NCBI GenBank assembly: GCA_029262295.1
Contig: JAJCZR010000027.1
Span: forward strand, 1 to 43,419
Reading direction: 5' to 3'
Origin: Deltaproteobacteria bacterium
GTDB lineage: Bacteria > Desulfobacterota_D > UBA1144 > Nemesobacterales > Nemesobacteraceae
DNA: 43,419 nt
In this document: in pieces, positions 8,636 to 18,018 of the stretch
Position numbering within the stretch: position 1 is the stretch's first letter
How the letters are laid out: every line of letters starts with the position of its first letter
Translations under genes and position numbers: made by a program
The notes under the pieces: model-generated
The model's database searches: none
The model's input: only the letters and a program-made list of their open reading frames with translations
Told to the model about the DNA's origin: nothing

Positions 8636-10551
8636 TAAAGAAAAGAAAAAAAAACCAAAAAAAATTTTCCTACAATAGACACGAAACCAGAACAAAATGG
8701 AAAATATATTTTTCTACCCTCTTGGTTGTCCTGCTGTTCCTAGCAGTAGGATATAAATCTCTTGAACTCCAGGTAATAAACCGTGATAAAGCTTTCAGGG
8801 TTGCAGAAAAGCAACATAATTCAAGCTACAACCTTCTTCCAATAAGGGGAAGCGTTTTCGACAGAAATAAAAGGGTACTTGCAACAAACCAAAACACTAA
8901 ATCTATTTACATCAATCCAAAAGAGATAGAAGATCCTAAAGATTTTGCTCAAAAAATAGCAAAACCACTCGGTGTTACATACAAAAAGGCCCTTTCACTT
9001 GCTCTTTCAAAAAAATCGTTTGTATGGGCAAAAAGGCTCGCAGGCGAAGATATGGCGGAAAACATTAATTCCCTTGAACTTGAAGGAATTAACTTTGTTG
9101 AAGAACCAAAAAGAGTATATCCCAATAACCAGATGTTGGGCCAGGTATTAGGTTTTACTAATATCGATCTTAAAGGCATTGAGGGAATTGAATACTTTTT
9201 TGATGGTGCACTAGCAGGAAAACCAAGAAAAATTACCACAAGAAGAGATGCCCGTGGCAAAAACATCCTTGATATCCCTGTCGATATTGAGCAGAGCACT
9301 AAAGGGAATGACCTTGTTCTCACAATTGATTCTCAGATTCAACATATTGTTGATACAGAGCTTGAAAAAGGGGTAAAGGAAATGGAAGCCAAAAGTGCAA
9401 TGGCACTTTTAATGGATCCAGAGACCGGCGAAGTCTTGGCCATGTCATCATACCCTTTTTTTGATCCCAACAATTTCAGAAAGTATGCCGAGATAAATAA
9501 AAGAAATCTCCCCGTGTGGTATGCATTTGAACCAGGATCCACATTAAAAATCTTTTTACTTGCTGCTGCATTAGAAGAGAAAATTGCAAATGAGAACAGC
9601 AAATATGATTGCGAAAACGGGAGACGAAAAGTAGGAACAAAAGTAATAAAAGATGTCCACCCGTATGGGGTTTTAACTATGGCTGAGACACTTCATTACT
9701 CAAGCAATATCTGCGCATCAAAGATAGGAGAAAAGATTGGTAAGGAGTATCTACACGACTACCTGAAGGATTTTGGATTTGGTGATAAGCTTGGGATTGA
9801 TCTTCCTGGGGAATCAAAAGGAAAAATCCAAAATCTTGGAAATTGGGGTCCTGTAGAACTCGCAACTATATCTTTTGGCCAGGGAATATCAGTAACAGCA
9901 ATTCAACTTGTAAATGCTTTATCCACAATAGCTAATGGCGGCTACCATATGCAGCCGTATATTGTGAAAAAGATAGTTAACCCCAAAGGTGATATTATCA
10001 CCGAGAAAAAACCCAAGGTGCTCAAAAGGGTTATTTCTTATGACACTTCAAATACTGTGCGAAAAATACTTAAAGGTGTTGTAGATAAAGGCACAGGAGG
10101 AATGGCCCAGATTTCAGGCTACGGGGTTGCTGGCAAAACAGGAACTGCCCAGATACCAAATCCTGAAAAAGGTGGTTACTACGCAGACAAATATATAGCT
10201 TCTTTTGTAGGGTTTGCACCCACAGACAAACCAAAATTAACCCTTCTGGTTTTACTCAATGATCCCAAAAAATCTATTTATGGTGGCTCAACGGCAGCAC
10301 CAATTTTCAAGTCTATTGCAGAAAAAGTCCTTTTTTATATGGGAATACCAACCCAACATGAGTTTGAAGGAAATAGCATTATGCCCAACCTTGAGGGAAA
10401 AAGTGCAAGGGATATTTTGAGGTGGGCCACTGAAGAGGGTGTGGAAGTGAGCTTTAAGGGAAGTGGATATGTTGTTGAACAGGATCCAGGCCCTGGAGAA
10501 ACAATAAAAAGGGGCATAGACTGCACATTTAAATTAAGACAAGACATATGA
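8632..10551 (+). CDS. ftsI: Division-specific peptidoglycan transpeptidase (FtsI/PBP3) with PASTA-like C terminus
   Basis: Septal D,D-transpeptidase. One membrane helix (about 26-42) is followed by the PBP dimer domain with RGSVFDRN (72-79). The transpeptidase domain has catalytic motifs STLK (303-306, Ser303 nucleophile), SSN (357-359) and KTG (502-504). The final 60 residues (from IMPNLEGKSARDIL to VEQDPGPGETIKRG) match a PASTA domain. That domain is normally absent from E. coli FtsI but common in deltaproteobacterial and Gram-positive PBPs. The ATGA overlaps with ftsL upstream and murE downstream suggest translational coupling. Confidence 0.95.
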   Translation: MIKKRKKNQKKFSYNRHETRTKWKIYFSTLLVVLLFLAVGYKSLELQVINRDKAFRVAEKQHNSSYNLLPIRGSVFDRNKRVLATNQNTKSIYINPKEIEDPKDFAQKIAKPLGVTYKKALSLALSKKSFVWAKRLAGEDMAENINSLELEGINFVEEPKRVYPNNQMLGQVLGFTNIDLKGIEGIEYFFDGALAGKPRKITTRRDARGKNILDIPVDIEQSTKGNDLVLTIDSQIQHIVDTELEKGVKEMEAKSAMALLMDPETGEVLAMSSYPFFDPNNFRKYAEINKRNLPVWYAFEPGSTLKIFLLAAALEEKIANENSKYDCENGRRKVGTKVIKDVHPYGVLTMAETLHYSSNICASKIGEKIGKEYLHDYLKDFGFGDKLGIDLPGESKGKIQNLGNWGPVELATISFGQGISVTAIQLVNALSTIANGGYHMQPYIVKKIVNPKGDIITEKKPKVLKRVISYDTSNTVRKILKGVVDKGTGGMAQISGYGVAGKTGTAQIPNPEKGGYYADKYIASFVGFAPTDKPKLTLLVLLNDPKKSIYGGSTAAPIFKSIAEKVLFYMGIPTQHEFEGNSIMPNLEGKSARDILRWATEEGVEVSFKGSGYVVEQDPGPGETIKRGIDCTFKLRQDI

Positions 10552-12026
10552 AACTAAAGGATATCTTAAGTGGAATTAATACTAGTAAAATTATTGGAAA
10601 TGAGAACGTTGAAATTAAGGGAATTACAACAAATTCAAAAGAAGTTAGGAAAGGATTTATGTTTATTGCAATAAAAGGGCACAAAGTTGATGGACATGAT
10701 TATATAAATGCTGCAATTGAAAGTGGGGCAGCATCAATAGTTCTTGAAAAAATGAATATATCCCACCGCGGCCAATCAACGATAGTTGAACTTAAAAATT
10801 CAAGGCAAGCCCTGCCTGTGATTGCATCCGGATTTTATGAAAACCCTTCAGCAAATATGAAACTTGTCGGGATTACAGGAACTAACGGGAAAACCACAAT
10901 TTCATATCTTCTGGAAGCTATATGGAAGCAAGATGATATTAACTCTGGAGTAATAGGCACAGTTGAAAACAGGTATATGAATAAAGTGTTTGAGGCAAAC
11001 CTTACAACACCTGATCCTGTAAAACTTTCAAAGATGCTCCACAATATGAATAAAAATGGGGTTTTGAATGTCGCAATCGAAGTTTCTTCACATGCGCTTG
11101 ATCTTAGGCGTGTTGATGGATGTGAATTTGATGCTGCTGTTTTTACAAATCTTACCCAGGACCACCTGGACTATCACAGCTCTTTTGAAACTTACTTTGA
11201 AGCAAAAAAAAGACTTTTCGCTGAAGTTTTAAAAAACAGCCCTAAAAAAAACAAGTATTCAATAATAAATGTTGATGATCCTTATGGACAAAAGCTATTT
11301 AATGAAACACCTGGTGTGAGAAGTGGCTATTCAATAAAAAATAAGGAATCCGATATTCATCCAGAAGAATTCAAATTAAGTAACAAAGGCATTTCAGCAT
11401 CAATCAAGACTCCTCGGGGAAGGCTTATATTAAAATCAAAGCTTTTAGGTGAACATAATCTTTATAACCTGATGGCGGCAGCCGGAACTGCATTACTGAT
11501 TGGCTCATCTATTGAATCAATCGAAAAAGCCTTAAACAATATAAGCCATATCCCCGGAAGGCTTGAAGCAATCAAGAACAAAAGAGGGATAAATGTCTTG
11601 GTTGATTATGCTCACACGCCAGATGCATTAAAAAATGTCCTTCAATCCTTAAGACCAATATGCAAGGGAAAATTAGTCACGGTTGTTGGCTGCGGCGGGG
11701 ATAGAGACAAAAAGAAAAGGCCGTTAATGGGAGATGTGGGAGCTAGAAACTCTGATTTACTAATTGTCACCTCTGATAATCCCAGAACAGAAGACCCTCG
11801 TTTGATTATTGAGGACATTATCAAGGGAATTGCAAAAAAAGATAAAGGTAAAACACAAGTAATAGTTGATAGGGAAAAGGCTATATCAGAGGCATTAAAC
11901 ATTGCCGAAACTGGTGATACGATACTTATTGCTGGAAAAGGTCATGAGAACTACCAGATAATAGGGGAAGACAAAATACACTTTGATGATAGGGAAATTG
12001 CAAAAAAATATCTGAGGAAAAATTAA
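10548..12026 (+). CDS. murE: UDP-MurNAc-L-Ala-D-Glu:meso-DAP ligase MurE
   Basis: ATP-dependent cytoplasmic ligase adding the third residue of the stem peptide. The P-loop GTNGKTT lies at 111-117, the Mur-ligase central domain has DYHSSFETYFEAKKRLF, and the C-terminal domain carries DNPR at about 410-413. DNPR is the established determinant for meso-diaminopimelate rather than lysine, so this cell should have DAP-type peptidoglycan. HYDRO-type DYAHTPDAL is also visible near 352. Length is normal at 492 aa. It overlaps ftsI by four bases, and murF follows after four. Confidence 0.96.
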   Translation: MKLKDILSGINTSKIIGNENVEIKGITTNSKEVRKGFMFIAIKGHKVDGHDYINAAIESGAASIVLEKMNISHRGQSTIVELKNSRQALPVIASGFYENPSANMKLVGITGTNGKTTISYLLEAIWKQDDINSGVIGTVENRYMNKVFEANLTTPDPVKLSKMLHNMNKNGVLNVAIEVSSHALDLRRVDGCEFDAAVFTNLTQDHLDYHSSFETYFEAKKRLFAEVLKNSPKKNKYSIINVDDPYGQKLFNETPGVRSGYSIKNKESDIHPEEFKLSNKGISASIKTPRGRLILKSKLLGEHNLYNLMAAAGTALLIGSSIESIEKALNNISHIPGRLEAIKNKRGINVLVDYAHTPDALKNVLQSLRPICKGKLVTVVGCGGDRDKKKRPLMGDVGARNSDLLIVTSDNPRTEDPRLIIEDIIKGIAKKDKGKTQVIVDREKAISEALNIAETGDTILIAGKGHENYQIIGEDKIHFDDREIAKKYLRKN

Positions 12027-12030
12027 TTCA

Positions 12031-13404
12031 ATGATAGATATTAATTTTATTCTTAATGCAACAAAAGCCTCAGCTAATAGAATTGATAATGGGATTAAAA
12101 TCAATTCTGTATCAATAGATTCAAGAAGAATAAAAAAAGGCGGCCTATTCATTGCATTAAAAGGAGATAATTTTGACGGGCACAACTTTATTGAAGAATC
12201 ATTTCAAAAGGGTGCGGCTTGCGCTATAGTTGAAAAAATTCCTTCTAATTCTAATCTTGAAGATAAACCTTTATTTATAGTAGATTCAACACAAAAGGCA
12301 CTCACGCAACTTGCAAAAAGCTGGAGAAACTCATTTAGCGATCTTAAAGTAGTTGCTATAACGGGATCAAATGGGAAAACAACCACAAAGGAAATGACCA
12401 ACAGCATCCTTTCTGTTAATAATAATGTTTTAAAAAACAGTGGTAATTTTAATAATCATATTGGGCTCCCGCTCACCCTTCTAAAACTAAACAGTAATCA
12501 CAAGCTATGCGTGCTTGAGCTTGGAATGAGCGACTTTGGGGAAATTGCTGAGCTTGCCAGTATTGCGAACCCTGATATAGGTGCAATTACAAATATAGGA
12601 AGGGCCCATCTCGAAAAACTTGGTTCGCTTGAAGGTGTCGCCAAAGCAAAAGGTGAACTCGTAGAAAATTTCAATATGAACAACACTTTTTGTGTAAATG
12701 CTGATGATCCCTTGGTGCTTGAAATAGCAAAAAAAACTAATTCAAAAAAAATATTCTTCGGACTTGATTCAAAAGAATCTCATATAAAAGTTGAGAACTT
12801 AGATCAGCAGGGTTTTGAATCAATTACTTTCAATCTAAGATTGGATGGAAAAACTGCCTCCACAAGGATCAGGGGAATTGGTAGACACAATATTTTAAAT
12901 GCACTTTGTGCATCAACAATTGCTTACTCTCTTGGATGCCCACTTGATGAGATTCAGGCTGGGCTCGAAAGGTATATTCCATCACAAATGCGCCTTGAAG
13001 TTATTGAATCTCCCTACGGATTTAAAATCATTAATGATGCTTACAATGCAAACCCTGATTCAATGTTAAAAGGAATTGAAGAGCTTGGAAGATACAAAAC
13101 GAAAAACAATGTATTTGCCGTGTTGGGAGATATGCTTGAACTTGGAGAATCAAGCAAAAAGCAACATGAGTATATTGGAAAAGAACTTTCACGATCGAAA
13201 ATAGATTTTGTTATAACTGTTGGTAATCACTCAAGGTATATCATTGAAGGTTTAAATGGAAGCGCTAAAGGCCATCATGCAAAAGACCATGAAGAAGCTT
13301 GTAAACTTTTACTGGAAATGGCAAAGCCAGGCGATGTTGTTTTAATCAAAGGTTCACGTGGAATGAAAATGGAAAACGTAATTCAATACTTATACAAGGT
13401 GTAA
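12031..13404 (+). CDS. murF: UDP-MurNAc-tripeptide:D-Ala-D-Ala ligase MurF
   Basis: Adds D-alanyl-D-alanine to UDP-MurNAc-tripeptide. The P-loop GSNGKTTTK lies at about 112-120. The segment NNHIGLPLTLL (about 140-150) and the C-terminal INDAYNANPDSM (about 335-346) are MurF-typical, the latter separating it from MurE. At 457 aa the length is usual. No ddl gene lies in this cluster, so its D-Ala-D-Ala substrate must come from a ligase elsewhere. Start ATG at 12031 is close to the murE stop. Confidence 0.96.
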   Translation: MIDINFILNATKASANRIDNGIKINSVSIDSRRIKKGGLFIALKGDNFDGHNFIEESFQKGAACAIVEKIPSNSNLEDKPLFIVDSTQKALTQLAKSWRNSFSDLKVVAITGSNGKTTTKEMTNSILSVNNNVLKNSGNFNNHIGLPLTLLKLNSNHKLCVLELGMSDFGEIAELASIANPDIGAITNIGRAHLEKLGSLEGVAKAKGELVENFNMNNTFCVNADDPLVLEIAKKTNSKKIFFGLDSKESHIKVENLDQQGFESITFNLRLDGKTASTRIRGIGRHNILNALCASTIAYSLGCPLDEIQAGLERYIPSQMRLEVIESPYGFKIINDAYNANPDSMLKGIEELGRYKTKNNVFAVLGDMLELGESSKKQHEYIGKELSRSKIDFVITVGNHSRYIIEGLNGSAKGHHAKDHEEACKLLLEMAKPGDVVLIKGSRGMKMENVIQYLYKV

Positions 13405-13407
13405 TCA

Positions 13408-14520
13408 ATGCTCTACTTTCTTTATTTTCTAAAAGATGAGTTTATTTTACTTAATGTATTCAAATATATTACTTTTCGCTCCTTTGGTGCGGGAGTAACT
13501 GCATTCTTGTTAAGCGTATTTCTGGGCGAAAAGTTCATACAGTTTTTAAAAAACAGACAATTCAAAGAAAATATTAATGAGGATGGACCACAAACCCATT
13601 CTGTAAAGGCGGGCACCCCTACTATGGGAGGGGTATTTATTTTAGCAGCAATAGTTATATCTTCCCTGCTTTGGGCAAATCTGCTTACAGAAAAAATATG
13701 GTTTGTGCTTTTATTTACAATAAGTTTTGGAATTATTGGTTTTATTGACGATTGGCTAAAACTTACATCTGGAAAAGGTATGAGGGCAAGGGTGAAGTTT
13801 TTGGCCCAGATCCTGACCGGAGCCTTTTTCCTGATATTGCTGGTTGCGAGCCAAAATGAAGGTTTTTCAATGACTATCAGGGTAGGAGAAGTTCAAAATT
13901 ACCCTTTCACAACAATAATTCTTCCTTATATAAAAGAAGCAATAATAAATCTTGGAATTTTGTATATACCATTTTCACTTTTTGTTCTGGTGGGGGCTTC
14001 AAATGCAGTCAACCTCACTGACGGGCTTGACGGCCTTGCCATTGGTTCAATCGCAGTTGCCGCGACCACATATATCATATTTGCCTATCTTTCAGGAAAT
14101 GTGGAGTTTTCAAGCTATCTTCAAATTCCTTATATAAAAGAGGCTGGGGAACTTGCCGTATTTCTCTCGGCTGTCGGAGGGGCATGCCTTGGTTTTCTAT
14201 GGTACAACTCTCATCCCGCTGAAGTATTTATGGGTGACGTAGGTTCACTTTCACTCGGAGCAGCTATTGCATCAACAGCTCTGATTATTAAGCAGGAAGT
14301 CCTTTTAGTAATTATTGGTGGAATATTTTTTATTGAAGCACTTTCGGTGATTCTTCAGGTTGCATCATTTAAACTTACAGGAAAGAGAATATTTAAAATG
14401 GCGCCACTTCATCACCATTTTGAGCTTTCAGGGTGGTCAGAATCAAAAGTTGTAATAAGGTTTTGGATAATATGTATTGTCTTGGCAATAATTGCACTTT
14501 CAAGCCTTAAACTGAGATAG
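13408..14520 (+). CDS. mraY: Phospho-MurNAc-pentapeptide transferase MraY
   Basis: Integral membrane enzyme making lipid I from UDP-MurNAc-pentapeptide and undecaprenyl phosphate. The 370 residues give about ten membrane helices. Signatures include HSVKAGTPTMGGVFI (about 64-78), FIDDWLK (about 112-118, the catalytic Asp pair), NAVNLTDGLDGLAIG (about 199-213) and MAPLHHHFELSGW (about 331-343). All essential Asp and His residues are present. It lies three bases from the genes on both sides. Confidence 0.96.
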   Translation: MLYFLYFLKDEFILLNVFKYITFRSFGAGVTAFLLSVFLGEKFIQFLKNRQFKENINEDGPQTHSVKAGTPTMGGVFILAAIVISSLLWANLLTEKIWFVLLFTISFGIIGFIDDWLKLTSGKGMRARVKFLAQILTGAFFLILLVASQNEGFSMTIRVGEVQNYPFTTIILPYIKEAIINLGILYIPFSLFVLVGASNAVNLTDGLDGLAIGSIAVAATTYIIFAYLSGNVEFSSYLQIPYIKEAGELAVFLSAVGGACLGFLWYNSHPAEVFMGDVGSLSLGAAIASTALIIKQEVLLVIIGGIFFIEALSVILQVASFKLTGKRIFKMAPLHHHFELSGWSESKVVIRFWIICIVLAIIALSSLKLR

Positions 14521-14523
14521 ATT

Positions 14524-15852
14524 ATGAATTTTAATGAAACCAAATTTCTTGTAATTGGCCTTGGAAAAACAGGTATTGCCACGTCAAGATTCTTGTTCGA
14601 GAAAAATGCTAATTTTATTGCTGTAGACTCTCAGCCAATTGAAAAACTAAACCCCGAAGTAAAAGAACTCTTAAAAAAAGGTGTCAATATTGAAACAGGT
14701 TCCCAGAGACAAGAGCTTTTTGAATGGGCTGACACTATTGTTTTGAGCCCGGGCGTGAGTTTTAACAACCCTCAGATAAAAAAAGCAATTGATAACGGCA
14801 AAAAAGTAATAAGTGAGATTGAACTTGCATATAATTTCATAAAAAAACCAATTATCGGTATCACAGGTACTAATGGAAAAACCACCACAACTACTTTAAT
14901 CTCAGAAATTTTGAAAAATTCAGGGAAAAAAGTTTTTACAGGTGGAAATATTGGAACACCACTTATTTCAATTGCAGAAAAAGATGAAGAGTTTGACCTT
15001 GTTTTATTAGAACTAAGCAGTTTTCAACTTCAAGGAATTATAGATTTCAAACCTTACATCGGGCTGATACTCAACATATCAGATAACCACCTCGATCATC
15101 ATAAAGATTTTGAAGAATATTTAGAATCAAAATTAAGGCTTTTCAAAAACCAGAAACCTTCTGATTTTGCTGTATTAAATATGGACGATGACACCATCAA
15201 TGAAAACTTGCCTAAGATTAAAGCAAAGAAAATAACTTTCGGCAGCAAAATAAATAAAGCAGATATATTTTATGATTCAAAAAACATTGTTTGCGGGGAT
15301 TTTTCTTTCAAACTTGAGAATATCAAATTAATAGGAAGCCATAATATAGAGAATATAAGCGCTGCAATTGCCGTTAGTAACCTTTTGGGTGTGGAATCCG
15401 AAGTAATCCAAAAAACCATAGATAAGTTCACTCCCCTTCCGCACCGTATCGAATATGTATTAACACTCTTCGGTGTAAAAGTTTATAACGACTCAAAATC
15501 CACCAGCCCGGATGCCACTTTGAGGGCGATTGAGAGCCTTTCTGCACCAATAATCCTTATTGCCGGTGGAAAAGATAAAGGAACAAATTACGAAAACCTG
15601 ATTGAAATATTAAAGAGCAAAGTAAAACATTTAATTCTGATAGGAGAAGCAAAAACCAGAATGAAAAAGCAGCTTCAAAACAGCACTTCTATATGTACGG
15701 CTGAAACATTGGATGAAGCAGTAAAAAAAGCACTTTCATGCTCTAAACCCAACGATACTTTGCTGTTCTCACCTGCCTGTTCAAGTTTTGATATGTTTAG
15801 ATCCTACGAAGAGAGAGGAGAGGAGTTTAAAAAAGTTGTTGCGAATATTTGA
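14524..15852 (+). CDS. murD: UDP-MurNAc-L-Ala:D-Glu ligase MurD
   Basis: Adds D-glutamate to UDP-MurNAc-L-alanine. An N-terminal Rossmann-like UDP-binding domain (VIGLGKTGIATSRFL) is followed by the ATP P-loop GTNGKTTTT (about 115-123). Next come SDNHLDHHKDFEEY (about 191-204), YNDSKSTSPDATLRA (about 321-335) and the C-terminal SPACSSFDMFRSYEERG (about 420-436), the clear MurD signature. The 442-residue length is normal. The end overlaps the start of ftsW. Confidence 0.96.
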   Translation: MNFNETKFLVIGLGKTGIATSRFLFEKNANFIAVDSQPIEKLNPEVKELLKKGVNIETGSQRQELFEWADTIVLSPGVSFNNPQIKKAIDNGKKVISEIELAYNFIKKPIIGITGTNGKTTTTTLISEILKNSGKKVFTGGNIGTPLISIAEKDEEFDLVLLELSSFQLQGIIDFKPYIGLILNISDNHLDHHKDFEEYLESKLRLFKNQKPSDFAVLNMDDDTINENLPKIKAKKITFGSKINKADIFYDSKNIVCGDFSFKLENIKLIGSHNIENISAAIAVSNLLGVESEVIQKTIDKFTPLPHRIEYVLTLFGVKVYNDSKSTSPDATLRAIESLSAPIILIAGGKDKGTNYENLIEILKSKVKHLILIGEAKTRMKKQLQNSTSICTAETLDEAVKKALSCSKPNDTLLFSPACSSFDMFRSYEERGEEFKKVVANI

Positions 15853-16948
15853 TTTAAAAAACAAAAACTTTGATTTTTTACTTTTAAGTGCTGTTCTAAC
15901 ACTGGCATCACTCGGTATATTAATGGTTTACAGCACAAGTTCTATCTTCTCGCTTGAAAACTATGGCGACTCAACTCATTTTCTGAAACTTCATTCAATT
16001 TATCTTGCAGTTGCAGTACTCGCACTTATCTTCTTTATGCACCTTGATTATAAATTTTTAAGAAAACTTACATATCCATCATACTTTTTTGGGCTTGTAC
16101 TTTTAATACTGGTCTTGATACCAGGGATAGGAAAAGAAGTAGGTGGGGCACAAAGATGGATTACATTCAGCCATTTTACTTTTCAACCCTCAGAGATATG
16201 TAAATATATTATGGTAATCTACCTTGCCCATTCCTTAACAAAAAAACGTGAAAGGATTGAGAGCTTTTGGGTCGGTTTTTTCTCCCATATTTTTGTAGCT
16301 GGCCTGTATATTTTCTTAATATTTATTGAACCTGATTTTGGGACTTCTACTGTGCTCCTAACACTTGTTTTTCTGATGCTTTTTATTGGGAATGTTAGGC
16401 TTAGATATCTTTTAATATTAGGTGGAATCTCAGTTGTATTTGCTATTGGAGCGGTTTTAACACGGGGATACAGGATGGACAGGATAGTATCTTTTCTCGA
16501 CCCGTGGAAAGATCCACTTGGCTCAGGATATCAGGCAGTTCAGTCATTTGTGGCATTTGGGATGGGCGGCCTTTATGGAAGCGGTTTAGGTGGCAGCAGC
16601 CAAAAACTTTTCTTTTTACCTCAGGCACACACCGATTTTATTTTTTCTATAATCGGCGAAGAATTTGGATTTATTGGCATCTGCGTTGTAATAATGCTTT
16701 TTTTAATAGTGCTTTTTCGCTCAATAAGAATTTCACTCAGGGCACCTGATTCATTTTCATGTTACCTTGTATTTGGATTTATTATCTTGATAACACTACA
16801 GGCAGGAATAAACATGGGAGTTGCTGTGGGCCTTTTACCGACAAAGGGGATCACACTTCCCTTTATAAGTTATGGAGGAAGTTCCTTAGTATCCACTTTC
16901 GCAGCAATGGGAATAATTCTTGGTATATCGAGGTACGCAGATAAATGA
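15836..16948 (+). CDS. ftsW: Septal peptidoglycan glycosyltransferase FtsW
   Basis: SEDS-family polytopic protein that polymerises lipid II at the septum with FtsI. Visible SEDS marks include VYSTSSIFSLENYG, GGAQRWITF, FQPSEICKY and the end NMGVAVGLLPTKGITLPFIS. The frame is open back to an ATG at 15788, but that start would overlap murD by 65 bases and add a charged, unconserved tail. A TTG at 15836 (or 15839) is preferred because AGGAG at 15821-15825 sits 10 bases upstream and the protein then reads MLRIFDLKNKNFDFLLLSAV. The start is uncertain; the function is not. Confidence 0.9.
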   Translation: MLRIFDLKNKNFDFLLLSAVLTLASLGILMVYSTSSIFSLENYGDSTHFLKLHSIYLAVAVLALIFFMHLDYKFLRKLTYPSYFFGLVLLILVLIPGIGKEVGGAQRWITFSHFTFQPSEICKYIMVIYLAHSLTKKRERIESFWVGFFSHIFVAGLYIFLIFIEPDFGTSTVLLTLVFLMLFIGNVRLRYLLILGGISVVFAIGAVLTRGYRMDRIVSFLDPWKDPLGSGYQAVQSFVAFGMGGLYGSGLGGSSQKLFFLPQAHTDFIFSIIGEEFGFIGICVVIMLFLIVLFRSIRISLRAPDSFSCYLVFGFIILITLQAGINMGVAVGLLPTKGITLPFISYGGSSLVSTFAAMGIILGISRYADK

Positions 16949-18018
16949 AGGTAATAATTGCAGGTGGAGGGACCGGTGGACATGTTTTCCCGGCAATCTC
17001 AATTGCCGAAGAAATTCTTTGTAGAAACAGTGAGAACAAAGTTTTATTTATTGGAACAGAAAAAGGAATTGAAAAAGAATTAGTGAAAGAAAAAGGATAT
17101 GACATTGAGTTTATTAATTCAGGCGCGCTAATTGGAAAAAGTCCGCTCGAGCAGCTCGAAGGCCTAGCATCAGCTTTTAATGGAGTTGTGAATTCAGTAA
17201 AGATACTAAGAAAATTCAGGCCAGATGTTGTGATAGGAGTTGGAGGTTATGCATCAGGACCAACCGTTCTTTCTGCATTTTTGAGTTTCGTTCCGACAGT
17301 AGTGTGTGAGCAAAACTCAATCCCCGGTTTTACAAACAGGATATTATCCAAATTTGCAAAAAAAATATTTATTACTTTTGAGAACAGCAAAAAATACTTC
17401 CCCGAAAAAAAAACATTTTTAACTGGAAACCCAATAAGAAAAAGTCTGCAAGAAGAGTCGGAAAATATATCAAAAGACAGTAACAAAATAAATATTCTTA
17501 TTCTTGGTGGAAGCCAGGGCTCAGCCAAACTTAATCAGGATATTCCTAAATCATTTTCAAATTTTGACAACACAAAGTTAATTATCACACATCAAACCGG
17601 GAAAAATGATTATGACAAGGTCCTAAATTCTTATTCAGAGCTAGGGATCAAAGCAAATGTATATGATTTTATAGATAATATGAAAGAAGTATATGAAAAA
17701 ACGGATATTATTATCTGTAGATCGGGGGCAGGCACAATCTCTGAGATAACTGCATTTGGAATACCGGCAATTTTAGTTCCTTTTTCGCATGCTGCGCACG
17801 ATCATCAACTGCTAAATGCGATGTATCTTGAAAAGAAAAGTGCCGCAATCATTGTTGAGGAAAACAACCTTAACTCACAGTCAATTGCAAGGGCACTAAA
17901 TAAAATTTTAAGGAACAACAACTTAAAAAAGATGGCAGAAAGCTCAAAGGCGCTTGGAAGACCACAGGCAGCTGGAGAGATCGTAAATCACATTGAGTCA
18001 ATGATAGGAAAAAATTAA
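16945..18018 (+). CDS. murG: UDP-GlcNAc:lipid I N-acetylglucosaminyltransferase MurG
   Basis: Peripheral membrane GT-B enzyme that converts lipid I to lipid II. It starts MKVIIAGGGTGGHVFPAISI, the conserved first glycine loop. GVGGYASGPTVLSA and EQNSIPGFTNRIL follow, then in the C-terminal domain GGSQGSAKLNQ (about 188-198). RSGAGTISEITAFGIPAILV and HDHQLLNA, which bind UDP-GlcNAc, complete the pattern. At 357 aa the length is normal. ATGA overlap with ftsW. Confidence 0.96.
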   Translation: MKVIIAGGGTGGHVFPAISIAEEILCRNSENKVLFIGTEKGIEKELVKEKGYDIEFINSGALIGKSPLEQLEGLASAFNGVVNSVKILRKFRPDVVIGVGGYASGPTVLSAFLSFVPTVVCEQNSIPGFTNRILSKFAKKIFITFENSKKYFPEKKTFLTGNPIRKSLQEESENISKDSNKINILILGGSQGSAKLNQDIPKSFSNFDNTKLIITHQTGKNDYDKVLNSYSELGIKANVYDFIDNMKEVYEKTDIIICRSGAGTISEITAFGIPAILVPFSHAAHDHQLLNAMYLEKKSAAIIVEENNLNSQSIARALNKILRNNNLKKMAESSKALGRPQAAGEIVNHIESMIGKN

